Shown: positions 44,527 through 52,839 of the stretch, piece after piece
How positions within the stretch are numbered: the stretch's first letter is position 1
Layout: each line of letters opens with the position of its first letter
Assembly: GCF_900095725.1 (NCBI RefSeq)
Contig: NZ_FMMP01000007.1
Span: 248,001 to 312,000 of the forward strand
Direction of reading: 5' to 3'
From: Cellulosilyticum sp. I15G10I2
Lineage (GTDB): Bacteria > Bacillota > Clostridia > Lachnospirales > Cellulosilyticaceae
Length of the DNA: 64,000 nucleotides
Notes under the pieces: generated by a model
The model's input: only the letters and a program-made list of their open reading frames with translations
What the model was told of the DNA's origin: nothing
The model's database searches: none
Made by a program: the position numbers and the translations under genes

Positions 44527-44892
44527 ATGAAACACGTCTATGCTTTATTAATAAAGTTTGCTGTAATCGCTATTGTATTAGAACTTGTTCTTGGATTCTT
44601 AACTAATTTAAATTTCATGGCAATCTTATATGTCGCTTTAACAACTACCTTAGTTGCCTACGTTATTGGAGATCTTTTAGTCCTTCCTATATCTAATAAT
44701 ACTGTAGCAACGCTTGTTGATGCTGGCCTTGCAGTATTTATTATCTATATGTATAACTATGTATGGGTTGATAGTGTGATAACTTTTACTAGTGCTGTCA
44801 TTGCTGGAGCCATTGTAGGTATCGCTGAATGGTTCTTTCATAAATATGTATATGGACATGTCCTTCCTGATCGCCGCCGTGATAGAATCTAA
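44527..44892 (+). CDS. DUF2512 (YndM-like) small membrane protein
   Basis: Membrane protein of 121 residues with four hydrophobic segments and a short charged tail (DRRRDRI). The pattern MKHVYALLIKFAVIAIVLEL, then GDLLVLP, matches the DUF2512/YndM family seen in spore formers, whose role is unknown. Ribosome site AGAAGGAGGTG. It is monocistronic with a very stable hairpin after it. Confidence 0.8.
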   Translation: MKHVYALLIKFAVIAIVLELVLGFLTNLNFMAILYVALTTTLVAYVIGDLLVLPISNNTVATLVDAGLAVFIIYMYNYVWVDSVITFTSAVIAGAIVGIAEWFFHKYVYGHVLPDRRRDRI

Positions 44893-44897
44893 TAACA

Positions 44898-44940
44898 AAT
44901 ATAGGCTATTTCTCTACGAAGAGAAATAGCCTATATTCTT
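44898..44940. terminator. Terminator after the DUF2512 gene
   Basis: Perfect 17-bp stem (44898-44914 with 44921-44937) with a 6-nt loop and only a short T run; it stands between convergent genes. Confidence 0.75.
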
Positions 44941-44966
44941 ATAATGATCTTTTTTTTGTTAAAAAG

Positions 44967-45821
44967 TTATCTGTCTTTATATAAAGAGCTTCTTTTAATT
45001 GTTGCAGCATTTTCTATATCTTTTGGTATTTGTATTTCTGTATGAGACTGTGAAATGTAAATAAGCTTATCTTCTTGTACATTATTTTCTCGAGTATATG
45101 CGATTGTCTCTACACTCTCATTTTTCACTGCCGTTTGTATTTCTTTTTGTATTTGGGCTGTTGTATCATTCTGCTTTGTCTTTATTACTGAGGGCATTTG
45201 AACTAAGCCTTCTGATGTAAGTTGCTCAAGCTCTCTTTTAAGACTAGCCACTTCTTCTATCAATTCTTCCTTAGTAGGTATTTCTTTGTCTGTTTCTTTT
45301 ATATTTAACTTTATAATAGATTGTTCTATAGTATCTAACTCTTCTATAATAAAGTTATATCTTTCTTTTTCTTCGTCTTTAAGTGAACTAGAAAGATATC
45401 TATCAAATAGTGATTCTTTTTCCTTATTAAGATTATCTTTTATAGCTAGTATTTCTTTTGCATCATCTTTTTTATAAATCTGTTTACCATCAAAATAGGC
45501 CCCCTCTGAGATCTCTTCAAATAGCTGCTTATGAAAAGCCATTTCTTCTTCTGGGATAATAAGCTCCGCCAAACCTTTGTTATTATGTTTTTTATCATGA
45601 ATTTTACAAATCTTATTTTCATTTCTCATAAGCATACAATATGGAGAAACATTTTTTGGTGTTTTTAACTTTAAAATAAATCCTATACACATAATAATGG
45701 CAATAATAAGCACTGCTATAATTATAATAACTACTGCTAATTTTTTCTTATTACTAAGTCTTAATACATCTTCATCACTTGTTGGCTCTGTATCAACCGG
45801 TAAATCACATAAAAATAGCAT
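44967..45821 (-). CDS. Single-pass membrane protein with coiled coil, unknown
   Basis: About 284 residues. A short N-terminal cytoplasmic part is followed by one strong membrane segment (about residues 30-52, VVIIIIAVLIIAIIMCIGFI) and a long charged C-terminal region rich in Glu and Lys with heptad-like pattern (about 115-205; EELIEEVASLKRELEQL). The start at 45821 is chosen for the AAGGGGG site; an in-frame ATG at 45839 lies upstream of that site. The next minus-strand gene upstream encodes a similar one-TM coiled-coil protein, and the two may be distant paralogues or partners. No family is recognised. Confidence 0.6.
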   Translation of the reverse strand: MLFLCDLPVDTEPTSDEDVLRLSNKKKLAVVIIIIAVLIIAIIMCIGFILKLKTPKNVSPYCMLMRNENKICKIHDKKHNNKGLAELIIPEEEMAFHKQLFEEISEGAYFDGKQIYKKDDAKEILAIKDNLNKEKESLFDRYLSSSLKDEEKERYNFIIEELDTIEQSIIKLNIKETDKEIPTKEELIEEVASLKRELEQLTSEGLVQMPSVIKTKQNDTTAQIQKEIQTAVKNESVETIAYTRENNVQEDKLIYISQSHTEIQIPKDIENAATIKRSSLYKDR

Positions 45822-45935
45822 AGTAACCCCCTTTTGCATATAGCTTTAGTTCATTCTAGTATACTTAAATATTATGTTATAACTAAGTATCTGTCAAATA
45901 TATTGTCTTAAAGTATTAAAAAATATCAAAAAATG

Positions 45936-46616
45936 TCATTTATGTAATGTATTACAATCTAATATGCATTTACATTCAGTATCTTCACACTGTAAGACAC
46001 AAATAACCGACTCATTATAGGCCTCGTTAAGTTTTCTTGTTTCTTCAATCATTATATTAATCTCTGATATACTTTTCTCTTTACTGTTTAAGGCATTAAG
46101 AATGATTATTTGCTTATCTCTAATTTCTTTAAATAAAGTATTTATATCATTAAGACATATTTCATCATTAAAAGCTCTTATATTTTCTAACTCTGTTATA
46201 TAGTGACTATCTATATAACACTTTTCATTATATTGTTTAAGTGCAATATTATAAATCATATTTGCTTCATCATTTTTTTCAACATGCATCAATAATCCTT
46301 GAGATAATTCTTTGTTGTTTTTGTCTGATAGCTTAGGAATCTCATAATAGGTGACTTGTTGCTGTGATACATTGATGTTAAACCATCTTTCGCCACCATA
46401 CTTTAAAAAAATTATAGTTCCTATTAGTACTAATACAATAAAAAAAGCGATAATCTTCTGCTTTCTGGCTATATCCATTTTTCTTATGCTTTTCATAAGT
46501 ATCTCATACTGTTCTTTTTCCTCTAAGCTAAGCTTCCCCAAACTTGCTTGATCAATAAGTCTTTTTTTATAGTCTTCTTCTGGTTGTTTAAATTTTTTCC
46601 TTTTTGTATCCCCCAC
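45936..46616 (-). CDS. Single-pass membrane protein with Cys-rich tail, unknown
   Basis: 226 residues, GTG start with GGGGGAT about 10 nt upstream. A basic, Glu/Lys-rich cytoplasmic start (1-55; SLEEKEQYEILMKSIRKMD) precedes one membrane segment (about 56-76), then a helical extracytoplasmic region. The C terminus is unusual: five cysteines in the last ~20 residues (CVLQCEDTECKCILDC), a density typical of disulfide knots or metal sites. It lies 115 bp upstream of the related coiled-coil gene on the same strand. No family is recognised. Confidence 0.55.
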   Translation of the reverse strand: MGDTKRKKFKQPEEDYKKRLIDQASLGKLSLEEKEQYEILMKSIRKMDIARKQKIIAFFIVLVLIGTIIFLKYGGERWFNINVSQQQVTYYEIPKLSDKNNKELSQGLLMHVEKNDEANMIYNIALKQYNEKCYIDSHYITELENIRAFNDEICLNDINTLFKEIRDKQIIILNALNSKEKSISEINIMIEETRKLNEAYNESVICVLQCEDTECKCILDCNTLHK

Positions 46617-46840
46617 AACTTATAATCCCCCTATAATACGCTTTTCTTGGCTATATCATATCATAAATCAAAAAGTATTTGAAATATAAATTCTACAATA
46701 TTTTCTATTATTTGAGGATTAAAAAAATATTTCAACTTTATTCATCTGATTTTTATTTATGTCCTATACATCTCTTGATATTTATGCTAACTCTCTATAT
46801 GATAGATTTATACTTTTTTAGGTAAGGAGCGTTTATATTT

Positions 46841-47341
46841 ATGCAGGCAGAAGAAACTTTAATCTTAAATACTTTAGATAAACTTAATATTTCATATGAA
46901 ATCATTTCACATCCCCCAGCCTTTACAGTCAGTGAACTTAAAACTTTTTGTGAATGTGATGCTAGTGTTTGCAAAAATTTGTTTTTATATGATAAACGGG
47001 CAGACAAACATTACTTAGTGGTTATGCTTGAAGAAAAAAAAGCTCATTCCAATACTATTCGTAAACAAGTAAAAGCTGCCAGCTTAGTTTTCGGGGAAGA
47101 AAACAAACTTTTTGAGCTGCTTGGTGTAACACCAGGTTCTATAAGTCCCTTAGGTCTTATTTATGATGCAAACCAAGAAATAACAATACTTATTGATCAA
47201 GATCTACCTAATCACCCAAAACTCGGATTTCACCCTAATATCAATACAGCTACTGTTATTATAAGTTATACAGACTTTAAAAAATTTATAGACTGGCGGG
47301 GAAATCCTTATCAACTTATTTGTGTAACTAAAGAAGAATAA
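46841..47341 (+). CDS. ProX/YbaK-type prolyl-tRNA editing protein
   Basis: Stand-alone trans-editing domain of 166 residues, matching the YbaK/ProX family that hydrolyses mischarged Ala- or Cys-tRNA(Pro). Family features are the N-terminal SYEIISHPPAFTVSEL, CKNLFLYDKRADKHYLVVM, the lysine segment around VFGEENKLFELLGVTPG and the C-terminal GFHPNINTATVIIS. It is monocistronic with a hairpin at 47347-47380 and seems unrelated to the following hydrogenase genes. Confidence 0.88.
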   Translation: MQAEETLILNTLDKLNISYEIISHPPAFTVSELKTFCECDASVCKNLFLYDKRADKHYLVVMLEEKKAHSNTIRKQVKAASLVFGEENKLFELLGVTPGSISPLGLIYDANQEITILIDQDLPNHPKLGFHPNINTATVIISYTDFKKFIDWRGNPYQLICVTKEE

Positions 47342-47346
47342 TTTTT

Positions 47347-47380
47347 ATAGAGAAACAACTTAATAGTTGGCTCTATTTTT
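47347..47380 (+). terminator. Terminator after the ProX-type gene
   Basis: Stem ATAGAG/CTCTAT plus inner CAACT/AGTTG with a small internal loop, followed by a T run. It separates the editing gene from the hydrogenase locus. Confidence 0.6.
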
Positions 47381-47468
47381 TATGACAAATTCCCCTTATC
47401 GCACATATTTATTTGCATGCTTCGAATATATATGTAGAAGATATTTTATAGATAGGCGAGGATTATAT

Positions 47469-49058
47469 ATGAATAGGTTAGTCAATCTCAACATGTCTTA
47501 TCTTCAAGAAGAAATACGCAGCATCAAAAAACTCCTTTCAACGCTCAGTGATACTCCTGCTATTGCAGCTTACGAACAACAGATTATGGACCTAGAAGAA
47601 GCTTTTTTACAACTTAGAGCCTCTACGCGTAATACTAATAAATTAAGATACCCTGTTCGTCGACAGCTTCCCCCAAATAATCAACTGCCTATAGCGCCTC
47701 CAGGTAACATACCGCCTCCAAGTCCTACACCTACGGTTCCATCTCTAACGCCGCCGGCTGTTCCTAGTGATGTTATTATTCCAGATAGGATTTTTACACC
47801 GGAGGAGTTAGCAACTAGTTACAATGGATTAGGGGGCAACCCTAGTTACGTAGCTTTTAATGGCATTGTTTTTGATGTCAGTGATATTGCCACTTGGGGA
47901 GGTGGGACTCATTTTGGATTATTGGCTGGGACTGATGTAACTCCAGGAGCTAGAGCATGTGGTTATCACAACCCCGCTGACTTAATGCGTATATTGCCGC
48001 CTGTAGGTTCCTTAGAATCATCTCCTGATGAATCATTTGAGCCATTACCTATTCCTATGGATCCGACCTCTCCCTTAAGTCCTACGGTTCCTGGAATGCC
48101 TACAATCCCGGGGGCTCCTATGACCCCTGTACCTCCTACACCTCCGCTAATCCCTACAAGTCCTAGTATGCCTGCAATCCCTGGTGCTCCTATGACCCCT
48201 GGTGCTCCTACAATCCCTGGCGCTCCTATGACCCCTGGTACGCCTTCGATCCCCGGTGCTCCTATGACCCCTGGTACACCTTCGACTCCTATAAGTCCAC
48301 TAACTCCTGGCCCTATGATCCCAGACACTCCTACAACTCCTATGATCCCTGATGTTATTCCTGAAACGCCACTGACTCCCGGAAGCCCTATACTACCAGG
48401 CCCTATGACTCCTGGTACGCCTTCGATCCCTGGTGCTCCTATGACTCCTGGTTCGCCTTCGATCCCTGGTGCTCCTACGACGCCTGGTTCGCCTTCAATC
48501 CCTGGTGCTCCTATGACTCCTAGTTCACCTACAATCCCTGGTGCTCCTACGACTCCTGGTAATTCTATAAGTCCAACGATCCCAGGCAGCCCACTGATTC
48601 CTGGAAGTCCTATATCTCCTGGCGGTCCTGCGATTCCTGGAAGTTCTATAATTCCCGGCATCCCTGCAATTCCTGGAAGTCCTGGCATTCCTGTCAGTCC
48701 TGTAATTCCTGGGAGTCCTACGATTCCTGGCTCTCCTACGACTCCTGGCAGTCCTATGGCACCTACAACGGATACTACGATACCGCTAGATAATGCACTT
48801 CCTTTTTCTATACCGAATAGATTTTTTACTTTCTACGAACTTGAAAACTACTATAATGGTAAGAACGGTCATCCGACCTATATACCCATTTATGGTATAG
48901 TCTTTGATGCAACAAAGAATCCTTCCTGGCTACGCAACAATCACTTTGGATTGTATGTAGGTGAAGATCTCACATATAAGCTGCCTAATAACCGCAGCAG
49001 CATCTTAAGCCATATTGCTAAAGTATTTCCTGTTGTAGGCAGAATGAGCCAGATTTAA
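47469..49058 (+). CDS. Protein with two cytochrome-b5-like domains and Pro-rich spacer (hydrogenase-linked)
   Basis: 529 residues. Order: a predicted coiled coil (about 1-55), a Pro-rich linker, cytochrome-b5-like heme/steroid-binding domain 1 (about 106-182; FTPEELATSYNG, FNGIVFDVS, THFGLLAGTD), a 265-residue spacer of imperfect repeats of the IPGAPMTPGSPS type, and domain 2 (about 448-529; FTFYELENYYNG, YGIVFDATK, NHFGLYVGED). ATG 47469 is chosen for its GGCGAGG site; an in-frame TTG at 47367 would add an unconvincing 34 residues. No signal peptide or membrane segment is seen. It lies 13 bp before the hydrogenase small subunit, so an electron-carrier or scaffold role with the enzyme is inferred. 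Heme binding is not proven. Confidence 0.78.
   Translation: MNRLVNLNMSYLQEEIRSIKKLLSTLSDTPAIAAYEQQIMDLEEAFLQLRASTRNTNKLRYPVRRQLPPNNQLPIAPPGNIPPPSPTPTVPSLTPPAVPSDVIIPDRIFTPEELATSYNGLGGNPSYVAFNGIVFDVSDIATWGGGTHFGLLAGTDVTPGARACGYHNPADLMRILPPVGSLESSPDESFEPLPIPMDPTSPLSPTVPGMPTIPGAPMTPVPPTPPLIPTSPSMPAIPGAPMTPGAPTIPGAPMTPGTPSIPGAPMTPGTPSTPISPLTPGPMIPDTPTTPMIPDVIPETPLTPGSPILPGPMTPGTPSIPGAPMTPGSPSIPGAPTTPGSPSIPGAPMTPSSPTIPGAPTTPGNSISPTIPGSPLIPGSPISPGGPAIPGSSIIPGIPAIPGSPGIPVSPVIPGSPTIPGSPTTPGSPMAPTTDTTIPLDNALPFSIPNRFFTFYELENYYNGKNGHPTYIPIYGIVFDATKNPSWLRNNHFGLYVGEDLTYKLPNNRSSILSHIAKVFPVVGRMSQI
48100..48770 (+). repeat. Tandem-like repeats encoding the Pro-rich spacer
   Basis: Degenerate repeats with 18- and 36-bp periodicity (core GGTGCTCCTATGACTCCTGG and variants) inside the cytochrome-b5-like gene. 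They encode P-G-x-P-x-x-P-G units. Such arrays change length easily by slippage. The opposite strand is open over this stretch with a collagen-like Gly pattern, which is a by-product. Confidence 0.85.
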
Positions 49059-49071
49059 AGGAAGGTGCATT

Positions 49072-49950
49072 GTGAATAATATAAATTGTCCTTTACCTAG
49101 CAGTAAACCACATATTCCAATGAATTATATTAATATGGCTATAGACAATATAAGACAAGGCATTTCCCAGAAACTTAACTGTATTTGGCTTGAAACCTCT
49201 GGATGTTTTGGAGAAATTATTGCTCTTTTAGATGGGGAAAATCCAGGACTCGTAGACCTCTTAACCGATATGGTTAATATGACTTTTTTTAATAGTATTA
49301 TGGCTGATTCAGGTGAAGCTGCCTATCAGCGTATATTAGATACAATCAATACTGATGAACCCTATTTGTTTATTGTCAGTGGCGCTATACCTCTTAGGTC
49401 TGATGGGCGCTACGCCGTCATTGCTAATTATAATGGCGAAATAGTAACTGCTCTTGATGCTGTTAGAACAATTGTTCCAAGAGCCAGTTATATTATAGCC
49501 GCTGGAACTTGTACATCTTTTGGAGGTCCCACTTCTGCAAGGCCTAATATATCTCAAGCTGTCCGCTTAGACCAGCTTATAGACCTGCCTATTATAAATG
49601 TACCTGGCTGCCCTGTTAATCCCATCTGGATACTAGGGACCATTGCACACATTATAAACTTTGGAATGCCAGAACTTGATACGCTAAATAGGCCTGAAAC
49701 TTTTTATGGTATTACAATCCACGAGCGTTGTCCAAGAAGATCATTCTTTGATTATGGTATTTTTGCTACTGAATATGGCCAGCCCGAATGTATGTTTAAA
49801 CTAGGATGTCGTGGTCCTATTACAAGAACAACTTGTCCTCTTACAAGATGGAATGAAAGTGATAATTGGCCTATAGGAACTAATACTAATTGTATCGGAT
49901 GTGCAGGCTTTGGATTTCCCGATCTTATGGAACCTTTTATAAGGTATTAA
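49072..49950 (+). CDS. [NiFe]-hydrogenase small subunit
   Basis: Electron-transfer subunit of 292 residues, GTG start after AAGGAAGG. Three iron-sulfur sites are readable. Proximal: Cys45, Cys147 (AAGTCTSFGG) and Cys180 (VPGCPVNP). Distal: His217, Cys220, Cys240, Cys246. Medial: Cys255, Cys274, Cys277 (NCIGCAGFGFPD). At the fourth proximal position, where C-x-x-C is usual, the motif reads C45-F-G-E48, so Glu replaces Cys. There is no twin-arginine signal peptide and no C-terminal anchor, so the enzyme is probably cytosolic. The electron acceptor may be the b5-like protein encoded just upstream. Confidence 0.92.
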   Translation: MNNINCPLPSSKPHIPMNYINMAIDNIRQGISQKLNCIWLETSGCFGEIIALLDGENPGLVDLLTDMVNMTFFNSIMADSGEAAYQRILDTINTDEPYLFIVSGAIPLRSDGRYAVIANYNGEIVTALDAVRTIVPRASYIIAAGTCTSFGGPTSARPNISQAVRLDQLIDLPIINVPGCPVNPIWILGTIAHIINFGMPELDTLNRPETFYGITIHERCPRRSFFDYGIFATEYGQPECMFKLGCRGPITRTTCPLTRWNESDNWPIGTNTNCIGCAGFGFPDLMEPFIRY

Positions 49951-49963
49951 AGGGGGTGAAAAA

Positions 49964-51379
49964 ATGGCAAGAACAGAAATTAAAATTGATCCGATCTCTA
50001 GAGTAAGCGGCCTTCTAGAAATTAGTGTAGAAATAGAAAATAATGTAGTTGTGGATGCTAGAAGCAGTGGTATGCAATTTAGAGGTTTTGAGGATATGTT
50101 TAGAGGAAGACCACCTTTAGATATGCCCTATCTTACAGCTAGAACATGTGGTATATGCTCGACTCATCATACCCTTGCCTCTACTCTAGCGTTGGAAGCT
50201 GCGTTAGGCGTTACCCCTTCTGTTAATGGCATCATAGTGCGAGAGCTTGCCAATGGCTTCGAGCTTTTACAAAATCATATTCGGCATATGTACCAATTTG
50301 TTTTACCTGACTATGTTAATTTAGAAGGTGTAAATCCTTTGCAAAAAACAAGTCCTGCTACCTCAGACTTTAGGCTTCCAAGAGAAGTTAACACCAGACT
50401 AGCTGCTAATTATTATGCTTCTCTTCCTTTTAGTCGAAAGGCCCATACCGCGATTGCTGTATTAGCAGGTAAAGCGCCTCATCCTCACGGCATTTTTGTT
50501 GGGGGTACTACGACAAATATTTCTATTATGCAATATAATGATGTAAGGTCTATCCTAAATGAAATCTCAGTTTTTGTTGATGAAGTCCTTATACCTAATA
50601 TGTTTACTATCGCTGACTACTATAATGACTACTATCAACTTGGTGATAGTTATAAGAACTTTCTATCTGAAAGACTTTTTGCAGAAGATAATTTTCCTAT
50701 TACATATACCTTGGGCGGCGTACTTATTGACGATGAGCTTGAGCCCTTAGATACGGCTAATATCTTAGAAAGTCTTAGATATACATGGCTTGACGCACCT
50801 AATGATATTATTCCTCCTGGCAACGATGCATTTACACCTAATGCTGATAAACCCGACGCATACTCTTGGGTAACTGCACCAAGATATAGGGGATATGCTA
50901 TGGAGGTAGGGCCTCTAGCACGAATGTATATTAGCGGAATCTATACACGTGGTACCTCTGCTATGGATCGTAATATTGCAAGAGCTCTCGAAACGCAAAA
51001 AATTTGTGAAGTTATGAAAGGGCTTCTTGAAATCTTAAGACTTGAACCGGCCATGCAAAGACGCTGGGAAATCCCTCAAACGGCAAGTGGCATGAGCATA
51101 GTGGCGGCTGCCAGGGGTACTCTTATGCACTTTGTTGAAATCGAAGATGCACTTATTAAAAGCTATAAACTTATCCCCCCATCTAATTGGAATATGTCTC
51201 CGAAGGATAATAATAACATACGGGGTGCTGCTGAAGAGGCGCTTATGGGTACCCCTATTGCAGACCCACTTAACCCCGTTGAAATAGGAAGAATTGTTAG
51301 AAGCTTCGATCCTTGTCTAAACTGTGCAGCTCATGTTACAAGTGATCGTCATGCTCCTTTAACAATTCAGATTATCTAG
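49964..51379 (+). CDS. [NiFe]-hydrogenase large (catalytic) subunit
   Basis: Catalytic subunit of 471 residues that holds the Ni-Fe(CN)2CO centre. Ligand motifs are L1 at residues 61-69 (TCGICSTHH; Cys62, Cys65) and L2 at 449-457 (DPCLNCAAH; Cys451, Cys454). The 14 residues after His457 are the extension removed by the maturation protease whose gene follows directly. AAGGGGGTG precedes the ATG. The small subunit is 13 bp upstream. Subgroup assignment within group 1 needs a phylogeny. Confidence 0.95.
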   Translation: MARTEIKIDPISRVSGLLEISVEIENNVVVDARSSGMQFRGFEDMFRGRPPLDMPYLTARTCGICSTHHTLASTLALEAALGVTPSVNGIIVRELANGFELLQNHIRHMYQFVLPDYVNLEGVNPLQKTSPATSDFRLPREVNTRLAANYYASLPFSRKAHTAIAVLAGKAPHPHGIFVGGTTTNISIMQYNDVRSILNEISVFVDEVLIPNMFTIADYYNDYYQLGDSYKNFLSERLFAEDNFPITYTLGGVLIDDELEPLDTANILESLRYTWLDAPNDIIPPGNDAFTPNADKPDAYSWVTAPRYRGYAMEVGPLARMYISGIYTRGTSAMDRNIARALETQKICEVMKGLLEILRLEPAMQRRWEIPQTASGMSIVAAARGTLMHFVEIEDALIKSYKLIPPSNWNMSPKDNNNIRGAAEEALMGTPIADPLNPVEIGRIVRSFDPCLNCAAHVTSDRHAPLTIQII

Positions 51380-51838
51380 ATGATTAAAGTATTCGGAATA
51401 GGAAACATATTACTTTGTGATGATGCCATAGGGGTAAAAGTGTTAGAAAAACTTCTTCCTAGTATAAAAATGTTATCTCCTCATATAGATGGCATTATAG
51501 GTGAAATGGATTACCTCTATTGTTTAGATTGTATTGATACAAGTGATTTTGTCATTATTATTGACAGTACTTATTTAAATATAACGCCTGGCACTGTAAG
51601 TTATATTCCTTTTTCAGACTGTGAATGTTTTATAACCCATTCGCAGTCCTCTCACGAAATAACATTACTGAAAACGCTTAGGCTCGAATATCCTTATATA
51701 GATGGCTGTCTCATAGGTATTGAGATTGATAAAATAGACTTTTCACTTGAATTATCTCCTGTATTACAAAATCATTTTGAAAGTATTTGCAAAGAGATTT
51801 TAGAATTTCTAAAGAAAGTTGTGAAAACCTATGCATGA
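51380..51838 (+). CDS. Hydrogenase maturation protease (HyaD/HycI family)
   Basis: Endopeptidase of 152 residues that cleaves the large-subunit C-terminal extension once nickel is inserted. The N-terminal GIGNILLCDDAIGVKV matches the family GN-x-L-x-x-D-x-x-G-V motif; the first metal ligand, often Glu, reads Asp here. The second Asp is in IIIDSTY and the His in HSQSSHEITLL. Its ATG abuts the large-subunit stop, and its end overlaps hypA by 8 nt, so it is fully inside the operon. Confidence 0.9.
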   Translation: MIKVFGIGNILLCDDAIGVKVLEKLLPSIKMLSPHIDGIIGEMDYLYCLDCIDTSDFVIIIDSTYLNITPGTVSYIPFSDCECFITHSQSSHEITLLKTLRLEYPYIDGCLIGIEIDKIDFSLELSPVLQNHFESICKEILEFLKKVVKTYA

Positions 51839-52172
51839 GGTATCAATTGTCTATAATATTCTTGAAATCGCCAAAGAATATGCTGCAAATAATGCTATGA
51901 GCCGTATTAAAAAAATTATTATTAATGTTGGTGAATTCTGTGCTTTACAAGAAGATTCTCTTGACTTTGCCTTTGAAGCATTAAGTAAAGGGTCACTTTG
52001 TGAAGGCTCGCAGCTTATTACCGAGAAAACTGAAGCTAAAGCTTATTGTAGAAATTGTGCCAAGGAGTTTAACATCACTTTTACCAATAAACTTTGTCCT
52101 GTCTGCAAAACGTTCAGCTATCAAATTACAACGGGTTATGAGCTATTAGTTACAAAGATCGAGGGGGAATAG
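51831..52172 (+). CDS. hypA: Hydrogenase nickel incorporation protein HypA
   Basis: Nickel metallochaperone of 113 residues. The N-terminal MHEVSIV provides the His2 nickel site; the zinc domain has CRNC near residue 74 and CPVC near residue 87. Acts with HypB to load nickel into the large subunit. Overlaps the protease gene by 8 nt. Confidence 0.95.
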   Translation: MHEVSIVYNILEIAKEYAANNAMSRIKKIIINVGEFCALQEDSLDFAFEALSKGSLCEGSQLITEKTEAKAYCRNCAKEFNITFTNKLCPVCKTFSYQITTGYELLVTKIEGE

Positions 52173-52173
52173 C

Positions 52174-52836
52174 ATGAAACAAATTCTTGTTGAAAAAAGT
52201 GTATTTGAAAGTAATAACAAAATCGCTGCCTTGAACAAAGCATTCTTTAATGAACAAAGCATTTTTACTATTAATCTACTCGGGTCACCAGGCTCTGGTA
52301 AAACATCAATTCTCGAAAATATTATAGCTGCTATTAGCTCTAAATGGCATATGGCTATTATAGAAGGTGATCTTTATACTGCTAAAGATGCAGAAAGAAT
52401 CGCATGCTTTAATACAAATGTTGTGCAGGTTAACACAGGGGGTGCTTGTCACTTAGATGCACCTATGATCCGCAAATCACTATCACATATTAATACACAG
52501 GACTTAGATTTTCTAGTCATCGAAAATATAGGGAATCTAGTCTGCCCAGCCTCCTATGATTTAGGCGAAGATATGAAAATTGTTATAATGAGTACAACAG
52601 AGGGCAATGATAAACCGCTTAAATATCCTTCTATGTTTCAGCGCGCAAGTGCCGTGGTCCTTAATAAAATGGATATCCTGCCTTTTACGGATTTTAATAA
52701 GCAAGAATTTTATCAGGATATCTACTCACTTAATGAAACAATTAAAGTATTTGAAGTCTCCTGTCGAGAGGGTACTGGTCTAAATGATTTTATTACCTTC
52801 TTAACGGATGCTATTAAAAAGAAGAAGGATTTATAG
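52174..52836 (+). CDS. hypB: Hydrogenase nickel incorporation GTPase HypB
   Basis: GTPase of 220 residues. The P-loop is GSPGSGKTS near residue 36, the metal-site segment TGGACHLDA near residue 90, and the base-recognition motif NKMD near residue 164. It lacks both the N-terminal C-x-x-C-G-C nickel motif and the His-rich stretch of some HypB proteins, so it should rely on HypA or another source for nickel storage. One nt separates it from hypA. Confidence 0.94.
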   Translation: MKQILVEKSVFESNNKIAALNKAFFNEQSIFTINLLGSPGSGKTSILENIIAAISSKWHMAIIEGDLYTAKDAERIACFNTNVVQVNTGGACHLDAPMIRKSLSHINTQDLDFLVIENIGNLVCPASYDLGEDMKIVIMSTTEGNDKPLKYPSMFQRASAVVLNKMDILPFTDFNKQEFYQDIYSLNETIKVFEVSCREGTGLNDFITFLTDAIKKKKDL

Positions 52837-52839
52837 CCT

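Noticed and set aside
47367-47468. 34-codon N-terminal extension of the b5-like protein from a TTG codon
   Set aside because: It overlaps the terminator of the preceding gene, lacks a ribosome site and does not form a signal peptide; ATG at 47469 has a good site.
47966-48688. Long open frame on the minus strand with collagen-like glycine pattern
   Set aside because: It is the antisense of the Pro-rich repeats: repeated CCT/GGT codons keep the opposite strand open and Gly-rich. No ribosome site, and it lies inside a well-supported gene.
48100-48770. CRISPR-like array
   Set aside because: The repeats are in frame, degenerate and without unique spacers; they encode Pro-rich protein units.
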